A stretch of DNA of 64,000 nt from SVFI01 sp045535935 (GTDB lineage: Bacteria; Bacillota; Clostridia; Lachnospirales; Lachnospiraceae). Below the pieces are notes generated by a model. It did no database searches, was not told where the DNA came from, and worked only from the letters and a program-made list of their open reading frames with translations. A program made the position numbers and the translations under genes. This document shows, one piece after another, positions 35,158-43,503 of the stretch (positions are counted from its first letter, which is position 1; the number at the start of each line of letters is the position of its first letter). Location of the stretch: NCBI GenBank assembly GCA_045535935.1, contig JAZSMO010000046.1, positions 1 through 64,000 on the forward strand, written 5' to 3'.

Positions 35158-35221
35158 AAAAAATTCCCGCTCGGGATCAGTAAAGGCGCAAGGCCTTTGA
35201 CTTAAGTCCGCAGCGGGAATT
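35158..35221 (-). terminator. Terminator-like hairpin between XRE and GNAT genes
   Basis: AATTCCCGCT (35162-35171) pairs with AGCGGGAATT (35212-35221), with an inner AAAGGC-GCAA-GGCCTTT hairpin. The adjoining A-run (35158-35163) is a T-tract on the minus strand, so it best serves the GNAT gene. Confidence 0.65.
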
Positions 35222-35324
35222 ATAATTCATCAAGAGCTTCAATGAAGTTTTATGCTTATGGAAATGTGTTTAATTTAAGATAAAGTGAAAACTGAAATTT
35301 TCAAGTGTTCGATAAAATTGGAAT

Positions 35325-35807
35325 TTATAAATCTAATCGCATATAAATTGTTGTATCCATGGGACTATTATTATAACAGGGAATTTCATAAAATCCATAC
35401 TTTTGGTACATATGTATTGCAGTTTTTAAAAATGGAAGAGTATCTAACAGCATATGTTTGTATCCAATTTCTTTTGCATCTTCAATAATTTTTCTTATCA
35501 GATAATCACCAATGTGTTTCCCACGAAAATGTGGTCTTACATATAATCTTTTCATTTCGCAATTATAATCATCAATCTTTCTAAGACCTATGCATCCAGC
35601 CAATACGCCATCACAATATATTAAATAAAGTCTTCCATACGGCAATCCATACTTAACTTCTAGATGTTCTAATTCTTCATCATAGTTTTGAATTTGAAGA
35701 TATTCTTTAAAATTGCTGTCACCCTCTATTAACAGGTTTGTATATTCTGTTAATAAGGTTTTGACATCATCTTTATTTGTATACGCTTGTACCAGTTCAA
35801 TGCTCAT
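35325..35807 (-). CDS. GNAT-family N-acetyltransferase
   Basis: 160 residues; GNAT motif A is MKRLYVRPHFRGKHIGDYLI (acetyl-CoA loop R-G-K-H-I-G), preceded by beta strands GRLYLIYCDGVLAGCIGLR and followed by LDTLPFLKTAIHMYQKYGFY. The substrate is unknown. The ATG at 35807 follows GGGGGA. First of several small AT-rich accessory genes. Confidence 0.88.
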   Translation of the reverse strand: MSIELVQAYTNKDDVKTLLTEYTNLLIEGDSNFKEYLQIQNYDEELEHLEVKYGLPYGRLYLIYCDGVLAGCIGLRKIDDYNCEMKRLYVRPHFRGKHIGDYLIRKIIEDAKEIGYKHMLLDTLPFLKTAIHMYQKYGFYEIPCYNNSPMDTTIYMRLDL

Positions 35808-35825
35808 TGATTGTCCCCCAAAAAA

Positions 35826-35865
35826 TTCAAATAATCGCGTGCTTTCAATCTCTATGTAAGACTGA
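35826..35865. repeat. Imperfect 40-bp direct repeat, copy 1 (flanks PEBP gene)
   Basis: Starts TTCAAATAATCGCGTGCTTT; about 32 of 40 positions match copy 2 at 36386-36425. The two copies bracket the PEBP-like gene. Confidence 0.55.
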
Positions 35866-35872
35866 TTTTTTG

Positions 35873-36373
35873 TTATTTATTAGTAAATTCTCCTGTAATC
35901 TCTCCTTTTTGTAAAATATGCCCTTTAGCCTCTTTTAAAAAGGATCTTTTAAAAACATTCGCAGACAAATTCATTTCACAATCTAACGCATACAGTGTAA
36001 ACCTATATAAATGGCTCTTCCCTTTTGGTGGTTTGGGTCCTGCATATCGATGCCAGCCATAGGCAAGTCCCTGCTTTGCATTTTCATATAAATCTATATT
36101 ATTACCTGATGAAATCTCTTTTCTTATTATATTTGTTGCCGGGATATTCCAAATAATCCAATGTGTGAAATCTTTTATTGGATGGCTCAAATCTTCCAAA
36201 GTAATTGCTATGGTTTTTGCACTTGGCGAAAGATTCTCAATAACAAACTCTGGCGATATATTCTTACCATATCCTGTATATTCAAGACGAAATTTTCCTT
36301 GTGCGTCGATTCCACCACATTCAAATTTCAATAGCTTATTTTCCAATTTAACAAGCTCCTTTCTGCTAAACAT
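35873..36373 (-). CDS. YbhB/YbcL-type Raf kinase inhibitor-like (PEBP) protein
   Basis: About 166 residues from the ATG at 36373. PEBP family segments: GKNISPEFVIENLSPSAKTI, ITLEDLSHPIKDFTHWIIWN, GWHRYAGPKPPKGKSHLYRF and LYALD. The D-P-D/H ligand pocket is partly varied (DLSHP). Function in bacteria is largely unknown. Starts further upstream (to 36475) overlap the next gene and are rejected. The gene is bracketed by imperfect 40-bp direct repeats, suggesting cassette-like gain. Confidence 0.82.
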   Translation of the reverse strand: MFSRKELVKLENKLLKFECGGIDAQGKFRLEYTGYGKNISPEFVIENLSPSAKTIAITLEDLSHPIKDFTHWIIWNIPATNIIRKEISSGNNIDLYENAKQGLAYGWHRYAGPKPPKGKSHLYRFTLYALDCEMNLSANVFKRSFLKEAKGHILQKGEITGEFTNK

Positions 36374-36385
36374 CAAGCTGTAAAC

Positions 36386-36425
36386 TTCAAATCTTCGTGT
36401 GCTTTCAGTCTCTCCACAAGACTGA
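36386..36425. repeat. Imperfect 40-bp direct repeat, copy 2, with hairpin
   Basis: Copy 2 of the repeat at 35826-35865. It contains the hairpin CTTTCAGTC-N9-GACTGAAAG (36402-36428), which reaches the stop codon of the next XRE gene. No T-tract follows. Confidence 0.55.
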
Positions 36426-36428
36426 AAG

Positions 36429-36899
36429 TTACAAGTGCTTAACCTTATATAAGTTAAAGTAAAAATCATATGCATTAGAGCATTCTTCGAATGAAAGTCT
36501 CGTTTCCTTTACCAAATACTCAACCGCATCCTCTTTACTTTTGAATTTGGATAACATTACTGTTGTTTCTGACATCCTGAGCAAAGCGTTCTTGAAATCT
36601 TCATAACTCACACCACAATCTACATCATATATTCTACTAGCCAACAAATCCACTAAGTAATCCTTCGCTTCATTTTCAGTTTCAGAACTTAACCTTTCCC
36701 CCGAAAACAACTCATTAACTGTAATCCCTAATATCTCACATAAAGATTTATACTTCGAAGCATCTGGTAAGCAGTTTCCGTTCTCCCATTTGGAGATAGA
36801 CTTACTTGTAACACCCAATTGCACTGCTAATTGTTCTTGTGTTAGTTGCTTTTCCTTTCGACATTCTGAAATGAATTTACCAATTTTTTCTTGATTCAT
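36429..36899 (-). CDS. XRE-family HTH protein with C-terminal helical extension
   Basis: 156 residues. HTH at 5-60 (CRKEKQLTQEQLAVQLGVTS, KSISKWENGNCLPDASKYKS). The C-terminal ~85 residues (YEDFKNALLRMSETTVMLSK, EDAVEYLVKETRLSFEECSN) are helical and unassigned. No partner gene such as an ImmA protease is adjacent. Confidence 0.85.
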   Translation of the reverse strand: MNQEKIGKFISECRKEKQLTQEQLAVQLGVTSKSISKWENGNCLPDASKYKSLCEILGITVNELFSGERLSSETENEAKDYLVDLLASRIYDVDCGVSYEDFKNALLRMSETTVMLSKFKSKEDAVEYLVKETRLSFEECSNAYDFYFNLYKVKHL

Positions 36900-36993
36900 A
36901 ATGTACTGCTCCTTTCAAAAACATTATAAACCAACTGCTAGCCTCATTACACCCACTCAAAGTAGATATTATGAAACTTCAAACTTTCCGCTC

Positions 36994-37458
36994 CTATTTT
37001 TCATAAAAAACCAATGTCAGCTTATCATTTATCACTTCGCTCTTACCGGTTCTGTAGTATCCCATTTTTTCATACAAATAGCAATTCCCCTCTTCTTGTA
37101 AAATGGTATCTAATTCCCACTTCTCATAACCATGTATGTCCTCACATAACTTCATAGCCTTTTGAGCAATTCCTCTGTTTTGATGTTCCGGCAATATAAA
37201 TATCGGGCTTATTCTTTTCTTCCCGCCTGTCTGATCATCAATAACCCGGATTGCTCCGACCTTAATATGATCTACAACTATAAAATAGTAAAATGTTTCC
37301 TTTTGATTTAATCTATGTATCATTTTTTCTAACGGCTCACTTGCCGGGCTGGTTTCATAATCCTGATATTTATCGAGCAGTGCCTGAAACGATTTCACTT
37401 GCATTTCCCATAACTGCGCAGCATCTTCCATGGTTGCTCTGATTAATTTTATATTCAC
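36994..37458 (-). CDS. GNAT-family N-acetyltransferase
   Basis: 154 residues; MNIKLIRATMEDAAQLWEMQ at the N-terminus, motif A SPIFILPEHQNRGIAQKAMK and the C-terminal NCYLYEKMGYYRTGK. Substrate unknown. It follows the truncated VOC gene by 26 bases on the same strand. Confidence 0.9.
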   Translation of the reverse strand: MNIKLIRATMEDAAQLWEMQVKSFQALLDKYQDYETSPASEPLEKMIHRLNQKETFYYFIVVDHIKVGAIRVIDDQTGGKKRISPIFILPEHQNRGIAQKAMKLCEDIHGYEKWELDTILQEEGNCYLYEKMGYYRTGKSEVINDKLTLVFYEK

Positions 37459-37484
37459 AATACTTTACCTCTCACACAATAGTT

Positions 37485-37844
37485 TCAAAACTGCAACAAT
37501 CCGTTGTCATCATATTTAAAATCCGGTCCCCAGGCAACTTCCCAATAATATCCGTCCAAATCCGCAAAGTATGCGTGATAACCACCCCAAAAAACTTCCT
37601 GAGGTTCTTTTACAATCGTTCCGCCTGCATTTCTTACCAGTTCAATAACATTGTTAACTTCTTCTTTTTTCTCCACATTATAAGTTAGTGTTATGCCACC
37701 AAACCCGTTTCCTATTTGCGGCGGGTTACTTTCGTTTATGTCTATTGCCAATAAATCTAATGGATACAATTCAAACTTTGTTCCGGGCGTATCAAAGAAA
37801 CATACCTGCGGATTGTCCTCTTTGCAATCCGTTTTATATCCCAA
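37485..37844 (-). pseudogene. 5'-truncated VOC (glyoxalase-fold) protein
   Basis: 119 codons of a VOC fold: FYRDGLGYKTDCKEDNPQVC, FFDTPGTKFELYPLDLLAID, GGYHAYFADLDGYYWEVAWG. Continuing the same frame upstream gives VYRFYRDGLGYK and then a stop at about 37881, so the first strand and its metal residue (about 20 residues) are missing. The lost part is exactly where the upstream ATPase gene ends (37861), so the gene was probably cut when that gene was inserted. Expression from TTG at 37844 is possible. Confidence 0.6.
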
Positions 37845-37860
37845 TCCGTCTCTGTAAAAT

Positions 37861-39105
37861 CTATATACTCTCTTTTCCGAGGAATAAGTCTATTGCATTA
37901 ATATGTCTGACTCCTTCCTGTTGATCCCGAAACTTGTCCAATGAAATAATATATCTTGGATACCCGTCTTTTATATCTCTAAATGGCCTGTATTCTCTTT
38001 CCTTAATTTTTTCTGTCGCTTTCAAATCCTCTCCTTGTAAAGTATACGCCACTTGTATATAAGCATAATTTTGATTTTTGTCTCTTACAATAAAATCACA
38101 TTCAAGTTTTCCTATCCTTCCAATACTTATCTGATAATCATTACTTGCCAGATACAGATAAACTATATTTTCAAGGCTCGGACCATAGCTTAATCTATTA
38201 TCCTTATTCATTGCAAAGTAAATTGCAAGATCCGCCAAATAATATTTCTGCTCTCTTTTTATCGCTTTTTTACTTTTCAGATCAAAACGATTACACTCGT
38301 AGACAATCTTAGCCTTTTTCAATTCTTCTATATATCCACGCACCGTGGAAGGCTTTGTTGCATACCCCTCTTTTTCCAGACACTCCATCAATCCGGAAAT
38401 AGAAAAGGGAGCGGAATAATTGTTTAAAAGAAAGGACTGCACTCTCTCATACACAGGTACATTGGATATACGTTTTCTTTTCCTTACATCCTTATCAAAT
38501 ATTTCTCCGATAATTCCCCGCATGTACACCTGTCTTGCACTAATTTCCGGAAATTCAAGCGTTTTGGGGAATCCACCATTTAATATATATTCATTAAACT
38601 CTTCTTCCATATCATTGCTGACAGGGATATGGAAAAAACTTTTCATATCAAGATACTCTTTAAAATCTAACGTATATGTTTCAAAATTTAAATATCTTCC
38701 TGTCAGTTTTGTAGATATCTCATCACTAAGCAAATATGAATTAGACCCCGTCAAGAACACAGAAAATCCTTCTTCTGCATATGCCTGTATTACACTTTCA
38801 AAACCATGTACATTCTGAACCTCATCTATAAAAAGATAGCAGAACATATTCTTTCCAACCATAGTTTCAATTTTTTCTTCCAATTGCTCAGGCGTCCGAA
38901 TATTTTTGTACCCTCTCTTATCCAGCGGTATATAAATAATCTGCTCTTCAGAAATACCTTTCATTAAAAGCTCATTCATGATACCCTTTAGCAAAAAAGA
39001 TTTTCCGCATCTCCTGATACCGGTAATGACTTTAATAATATCTGAATCAAAAAACGGGCGAATTTTTGATAAATATTTTTCTCTGGGATAAACATTTTTA
39101 TACAT
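37861..39105 (-). CDS. AAA_14/DUF4143 ATP-binding protein
   Basis: 414 residues. Walker A VITGIRRCGKSFLLKGIMNE near 30, Walker B NMFCYLFIDEVQNVHGFE near 95, the sensor SVFLTGSNSYLLSDEIS, winged helix and DUF4143 nuclease-like C-terminus (YLYLASNDYQISIGRIGKLE, CDFIVRDKNQNYAYIQVAYT) with an E-CD-x-I...Q pattern. The family is abundant in gut anaerobes and archaea, with function unknown. Its 3' end abuts the truncated VOC gene, and AT content marks it as accessory. Confidence 0.85.
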   Translation of the reverse strand: MYKNVYPREKYLSKIRPFFDSDIIKVITGIRRCGKSFLLKGIMNELLMKGISEEQIIYIPLDKRGYKNIRTPEQLEEKIETMVGKNMFCYLFIDEVQNVHGFESVIQAYAEEGFSVFLTGSNSYLLSDEISTKLTGRYLNFETYTLDFKEYLDMKSFFHIPVSNDMEEEFNEYILNGGFPKTLEFPEISARQVYMRGIIGEIFDKDVRKRKRISNVPVYERVQSFLLNNYSAPFSISGLMECLEKEGYATKPSTVRGYIEELKKAKIVYECNRFDLKSKKAIKREQKYYLADLAIYFAMNKDNRLSYGPSLENIVYLYLASNDYQISIGRIGKLECDFIVRDKNQNYAYIQVAYTLQGEDLKATEKIKEREYRPFRDIKDGYPRYIISLDKFRDQQEGVRHINAIDLFLGKESI

Positions 39106-39211
39106 ATCATCTTTCCTTTCCTGGAAATTATTATATCATTAATTCGCGTTTCACGGTACTATTTTTTGTATTTTTTGATTTTTGATACCCTAAAACAATA
39201 TTTTTATAAAT

Positions 39212-39241
39212 GAAAAAGGCAGCCAATTGACTACCTTTTTC
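39212..39241 (-). terminator. Minus-strand terminator downstream of the PAS remnant
   Basis: AAAAAGG...CCTTTTT: on the minus strand a 12-bp stem with two G-U pairs closes an AATT loop and ends in the U-rich arm. Confidence 0.6.
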
Positions 39242-39352
39242 ATACTTTCATCATAATTATACCTCTTAATAAATCAAATAAAAAGTACACCGCCAAAATA
39301 CTCCGGCTCCCCATGTTGATTTCTTATCACAAGTGCTCTACATGTACACGGA

Positions 39353-39712
39353 TCATAAGTACATCCATGTATTGATGAATGAGGCGCATAATATGATATA
39401 CTTTTTTCCATTCTCCACAAGACGATATACAAAACTTTGATGGCTGTCATTTCGAAGCTGATTTAAGAGTTTTTCTTTTAAATGGTCCTTCTGAAAGAAA
39501 TGCTTATCCTCTTCACATACCTCCTGCCCTGCGCCCTCTGCTATATAGCCAAAAAAATCGTCACCTTTCCTGTCTTCAATCAGAAGATGGGAGTCCGGAT
39601 TAATATAATACCGGCTGTATTTGTTCGTCTTTGTATTAACAAGATAAACACGTGCATAATCGGCTATAAGTGATTCTGCTATCTTGTCAAACAATTCTCT
39701 ATTCCCAATCAT
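39353..39712 (-). pseudogene. Frameshifted fragment of a PAS-like sensor (GGDEF-type protein N-terminus)
   Basis: The first ~95 codons (IADYARVYLVNTKTNKYSRY, KHFFQKDHLKEKLLNQLRND, SFVYRLVENGKK) resemble the PAS-like N-terminus of Clostridia GGDEF proteins. At an A6 run (39409-39414) the sense shifts: the next frame reads KVYHIMRLIHQYMDVLMI, which is the expected continuation, and stops soon after. No GGDEF domain follows. It is a decayed remnant with its own ribosome site and downstream terminator. Confidence 0.6.
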
Positions 39713-39808
39713 ACATTAACCTCCTCCATCATCTTGATCAATCACTATATATTGATTAGATCATGATAGGAGTACTCTGTCAAGAAATAGAATCACCTCC
39801 ATTTTTTG

Positions 39809-39837
39809 TTTACACCCCGGGCGGAGCATATTATAAT
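39809..39837 (+). promoter_or_regulatory. Sigma-A promoter of the TPM gene
   Basis: TTTACA (39809-39814) and TATAAT (39832-39837) with a 17-base spacer, 38 bases before the ATG. Confidence 0.75.
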
Positions 39838-39874
39838 TTGTTTATATGATTGCGTTTTACAAGGGAGGATTATT

Positions 39875-40864
39875 ATGGGAAGACATGGCGGCGGATCCAG
39901 AAGCGGTGGATCCAGAGGCAGCAGCGGAGGCGGATCTCGGGGCGGCAGCTCCGTAAGATCATCCAGGACACCTTTCCGCGGATGCTACAACAGATCTTAC
40001 TATGACCGGCACGGAAAATACCACAGTTACTACACCAGCAGCCGAAGTTTCGGTACAACCAGCGGATGGAATGCGTCAACTGTTTTTATACTGTTTTTTG
40101 TTACAATTCATATGTTTATCATGGTTTCCGGTTTTGCGTCTAATTTTATTCACTTTGGTAAAAAGGTAAGCGGCGACGCCGACCGGATTTATATCGTGGA
40201 TCAGGCAGATGCCCTGACTGCGGACGAAGAAGAGCAGGTTCTTGCATTGCTGCAGGAAGTGTACGAAAATTCGGGAATGCCCGTGACAGTCTACACGGAT
40301 GACTTCGAGTGGCGTGACCACTATGCGAACATCGAGGTATATTCCGAAGAACTATATTACAGCATCGGCATGGAAGAAGATGCCATGATTTTGTTGTATA
40401 CAACAGATAACAACGAAGACTACTACGACTTTGAATACGATTTCTATTGCGGCGATGACACGGTCCGTTGCTTATCCGATGCATCCTTTGACAAATTAAT
40501 TGACAATTTCCACAAGGGAATGTCCGGTCTGCATTTATATGATGCCATAGACTATTCGTTCCGCTCTGTCATGGATGAATTGGCTGTATTTTCCATTTAC
40601 TGGCCGGGCGCACCTGCAGTGTTGATGTTGCTTGCCTTTTACAGTATTTTTTATATTTCCATTTTAAAAAACGTTCGGAAGAAAAATACTGCATATCGTT
40701 ATTTCAAGGAGCATCCGGAAGAATTGTCTTCCGAGCCGATGGTATTGTACAGTACCTGTCCAAGCTGCGGAGCACCGAACTCGGAGCAAAGCGAAGTTTG
40801 CCCGTATTGTAACGGACTTTTAAAAATCAGTGACGGAAAGACAAAATTTATTAAACCAAACTAA
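39875..40864 (+). CDS. TPM-domain membrane protein with Gly/Ser/Arg N-terminus and zinc ribbon
   Basis: 329 residues from ATG 39875 (GGGAGG upstream). The first ~30 residues are Gly/Ser/Arg low complexity (GRHGGGSRSGGSRGSSGGGS). A helix at ~70-90 is followed by a TPM domain (RIYIVDQADALTADEEEQVL, MPVTVYTDDFEWRDHYANIE, GMEEDAMILLYTTD), a second helix ~245-265 and a C-terminal zinc ribbon CPSCGAPNSEQSEVCPYC. TPM domains bind metals and occur in photosystem-repair and envelope proteins; the role here is unknown. Confidence 0.82.
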   Translation: MGRHGGGSRSGGSRGSSGGGSRGGSSVRSSRTPFRGCYNRSYYDRHGKYHSYYTSSRSFGTTSGWNASTVFILFFVTIHMFIMVSGFASNFIHFGKKVSGDADRIYIVDQADALTADEEEQVLALLQEVYENSGMPVTVYTDDFEWRDHYANIEVYSEELYYSIGMEEDAMILLYTTDNNEDYYDFEYDFYCGDDTVRCLSDASFDKLIDNFHKGMSGLHLYDAIDYSFRSVMDELAVFSIYWPGAPAVLMLLAFYSIFYISILKNVRKKNTAYRYFKEHPEELSSEPMVLYSTCPSCGAPNSEQSEVCPYCNGLLKISDGKTKFIKPN

Positions 40865-40872
40865 AAAATAGG

Positions 40873-40905
40873 ATGGGCTGTCCGTTGGACAGCCCATTTC
40901 AGTTT
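40873..40905. terminator. Bidirectional terminator between TPM and bile salt hydrolase genes
   Basis: ATGGGCTGTCC-GTT-GGACAGCCCAT (40873-40897), flanked by A-rich and T-rich sequence, serves both convergent genes. Confidence 0.9.
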
Positions 40906-41856
40906 CTAATCCACCTTCCAAACTCTTAATTCCCTTCCATCCAAATTTTCACCCTCCATGGATACCGCCCTTATCCGGCTGTTCTCATAGGTCCGATAAT
41001 AATAAATCCCCTGATCCAAATTGCAGCAGCTTGCATACGTCGTGATTTCATACGCACCATTCTCCAGTCGCACACAACCTCTCACCTGCTCCACACTCCC
41101 CAAAATGTGAAAAAACTGATTGACACTCTCCTCCTCCCCTTCCGATGACACAGAGTTCGCACGCACAAAAGCGGCCCGCACAAAACGCGACGCCGACGAC
41201 ATATCTCCCGGAAGCCCGAGCGCTCCCATACCGCGACTGTAGCTTTCCAAAGGAATCTCCGGCGAAAAACGGTTCACCGGCGGTTTTGCCGTCAGATTTA
41301 TATAGTTGTTTAAATTAGCCAAATGGAACGGAAACGGCGGATTGTTGGTCAGCACCCCTACCGGATTGTCATAAATTTTCAGTCCTTCCTTCACCGGTTC
41401 CACAACGATTGCTCTTTTCTTGTCTGCAATCATAAAATGCAGGGGCGAAAGTGGTAAGCGGCTGTTAAACGGAACTGCGACAATGCGGGTCTGTAAAAGC
41501 AGATCCTTCGCCTGCTTCACCGTCTCGCACCGGCCGAGAATCCACGGAATGAGTTCGTAAGGTGCGATATTGTATTTCTCTTCTGACCTCTCCTCATAAT
41601 GTGCATTTCCCACGAAATGAAGTCCCGCCATCCCCAGTCCTTTTTCATTGATGGCATCAAAATAAAGCGGATAGCCATCCGCAACCAGCGCCATCCCCAG
41701 CAGGGCATAGTGAGCATCGCACTCACCATTTACACATTTGTAAGTCAGCGGAAACTTTCTCGGTGTCAGCACCACACTTTCCCCGAATGTGACCTCATAA
41801 TCTAAATTTCTCCCGAAGTAATGATCTTTGGTATGATAAGTGATCGCCGTGCACAT
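40906..41856 (-). CDS. bsh: Choloylglycine hydrolase-family (bile salt hydrolase-like) enzyme
   Basis: 316 residues from the ATG at 41856 (GGAGG upstream), which puts the N-terminal nucleophile Cys at position 2 (MCTAITYHTKDHYFGRNLDYE family start). Other active-site residues are visible: Arg in FGRN, Asp in NLDYE, Asn in VLTNNPPF and Arg in SASRFVRAAF. It hydrolyses the amide of conjugated bile acids, or of penicillin V-like substrates; the close match to gut bile salt hydrolases favours the first. It suits a gut commensal. Confidence 0.9.
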   Translation of the reverse strand: MCTAITYHTKDHYFGRNLDYEVTFGESVVLTPRKFPLTYKCVNGECDAHYALLGMALVADGYPLYFDAINEKGLGMAGLHFVGNAHYEERSEEKYNIAPYELIPWILGRCETVKQAKDLLLQTRIVAVPFNSRLPLSPLHFMIADKKRAIVVEPVKEGLKIYDNPVGVLTNNPPFPFHLANLNNYINLTAKPPVNRFSPEIPLESYSRGMGALGLPGDMSSASRFVRAAFVRANSVSSEGEEESVNQFFHILGSVEQVRGCVRLENGAYEITTYASCCNLDQGIYYYRTYENSRIRAVSMEGENLDGRELRVWKVD

Positions 41857-41872
41857 AAAAGTTACCTCCATC

Positions 41873-41904
41873 AAAAAACCGCAGCCACTTATGTAGCTAC
41901 GGTT
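41873..41904 (-). terminator. carD terminator overlapping its own stop codon region
   Basis: AACCGCAGC (41877-41885) and GCTACGGTT (41896-41904) with one mismatch; on the minus strand the stem is followed by TTTTTTGA. The 5' arm is in the last carD codons. Confidence 0.7.
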
Positions 41905-42257
41905 TCAGTATTAGCTTTTTTCTTTTTTTCATTCTTTTTAACGACCTTGAGCTCCTCCTGCTTGAGGACAAATTCTGCTTCTCCTTTTTGTAGCAGAACC
42001 TGGTCGCTCTCTTTGTCCTGTTCATCCATGGACTGCCCTTTCTCCAAAAAAGCCGTCGCCTCCTCCGGCGAAATCAGCTCTCTGAGCTCTACTGCATGGT
42101 TATCCACCGGTATGTATGCAACTTTTTCTTTCTGATAGACGGAGCGAAGCACATAGTAGGCTACTGCATTTCCTTTTTTCGGTGCCAGATTTGTCACATC
42201 ATCCACGCGACACACGCCCATCGTCTCACTGTATATATAATCTTTCTTTTGAAACAT
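41889..42257 (-). CDS. CarD/CdnL-like transcription regulator
   Basis: 122 residues. The N-terminal ~55 (FQKKDYIYSETMGVCRVDDV, AYYVLRSVYQKEKVAYIPVD) form the RNA polymerase beta-binding CarD/TRCF-RID fold; the remainder is helical and ends in a Lys/Glu-rich tail. Full-length CarD is ~160 residues, so this is a short variant. It follows the NlpC/P60 gene by 25 bases and may share its transcript. Confidence 0.8.
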   Translation of the reverse strand: MFQKKDYIYSETMGVCRVDDVTNLAPKKGNAVAYYVLRSVYQKEKVAYIPVDNHAVELRELISPEEATAFLEKGQSMDEQDKESDQVLLQKGEAEFVLKQEELKVVKKNEKKKKANTETVAT

Positions 42258-42282
42258 TCTTTTCCCTCTTATCTTCGGAATG

Positions 42283-43488
42283 TTAAATCACTCTTCGCAC
42301 TGCGAGGATTGTTCGGTAAGTAGCATATCCGTAAGTGATACCGGTACGCTCCGTGCTGGCATGAACGATCTGTCCGTCGCCCAGATAAAGCGCCACATGT
42401 CCGGCGTAACAAATAATATCTCCCGGCTGCGCATCCGCATAGTCAACTGCTACACCGCAGCTTCTCTGGCTGAAGGAATCACGCGGAATCGAAATACCGA
42501 AATGCGCAAATACAGACTGGGTAAAACCGGAACAATCCGCTCCGTTTGTCAAAGAAGTTCCGCCAAACACATAAGGATTACCTACGAACTGACATGCATA
42601 TTCACAAATCTGTTGTCCGAGTGAAACATCATCATCCAACTCATCTCCGGCTCCGGCACTGAGGTCATCATCCTCATCCGATTCGCCGTCTTCCCCGTCG
42701 GAATCCTCACCATCCTCGTCTTCTTCCGCCTCTTTCTTTTTGCGCTCCTCTTCCTCTTTTTTCTTGCGCTCTTCCTCTTCCATTTCTCTGATCTTTTTAT
42801 TCTGAAGCTCCAGCTGTTTCTTATAAGCAGCCGCCTTTTCTTTTGCGGTTTCTAATTGAGAATCGAAATCTGCTACCGTCCGGCGCTTGAGGGCAACCAG
42901 AAGCTCCAGGCTTTCTTTTTCCTGTTCCAGCTCGTACTCTGCTGTCTTCATCGCACCTTTTTCTTCGATCAGCGTTGCTTTGATATCTTCGATACTCTGT
43001 CTGTTTTCGACATATTCAATTAAAAGCTCTCTGTCGTAGCTGTAAATCTGTTCGATGTACTCCGCCTTATTCATCATTTCCGAATAATTGATTGCACCGA
43101 GAATCGCCTGCATATACGCAGAATCTCCCTGCTCATACATGAATTTTATACGTTTTTTCATGTCCTCATACTGCTGCGTCTCTTTTTGCTGAGCCACATC
43201 GAGATTTTTCTGGGTGATATCAATTTCTTTTTGTTTCAGCACAATCTCTTCTTCCAAAATCTCGATACTGGTCAGTATATCAACAAGCTGATTATTCATA
43301 AACTCAAGCTGAGTGTTGACTTCGTCCCTCTGAGACTGGATATCTCCGATTTCGCTGGTTATTTGATTTAAATTTTGCTGGGTCTGATTTCTTTGATTCT
43401 TAACACCCGAAATAGTGGTTGCCCATGAGGGAACCACTATTTGAGCTGTCAATATGATACTCAATGCCAAACAATGAAATTTTTTCAT
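42283..43488 (-). CDS. Secreted NlpC/P60 peptidoglycan hydrolase with coiled coil
   Basis: 401 residues. Signal peptide to about residue 23 (ALSIILTAQIVVPSWA), then a long coiled coil (~30-245, PcsB/CwlO-like), a Glu/Lys and acidic linker (~245-285), and a C-terminal NlpC/P60 domain with the catalytic Cys in NGADCSGFTQSVF, the His in YAGHVALYLGDG and the third residue at IVHAS. It cleaves stem peptides between D-Glu and the diamino acid during growth or separation. The coiled coil suggests control by FtsEX-type partners, not seen here. Confidence 0.9.
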   Translation of the reverse strand: MKKFHCLALSIILTAQIVVPSWATTISGVKNQRNQTQQNLNQITSEIGDIQSQRDEVNTQLEFMNNQLVDILTSIEILEEEIVLKQKEIDITQKNLDVAQQKETQQYEDMKKRIKFMYEQGDSAYMQAILGAINYSEMMNKAEYIEQIYSYDRELLIEYVENRQSIEDIKATLIEEKGAMKTAEYELEQEKESLELLVALKRRTVADFDSQLETAKEKAAAYKKQLELQNKKIREMEEEERKKKEEEERKKKEAEEDEDGEDSDGEDGESDEDDDLSAGAGDELDDDVSLGQQICEYACQFVGNPYVFGGTSLTNGADCSGFTQSVFAHFGISIPRDSFSQRSCGVAVDYADAQPGDIICYAGHVALYLGDGQIVHASTERTGITYGYATYRTILAVRRVI

Positions 43489-43503
43489 CTGATCACCATC
43501 AAA

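Noticed and set aside
35325..37844. Integron-like cassette array of small GNAT, PEBP, XRE and VOC genes
   Set aside because: No integrase and no consistent attC-like element between every gene; only one pair of imperfect repeats was found.
42600..42800. Simple-sequence repeat as a phase-variable tract
   Set aside because: The GAA/GAG-rich stretch is the in-frame acidic and Glu/Lys linker of the NlpC/P60 protein, with mixed codons and no long identical unit run.
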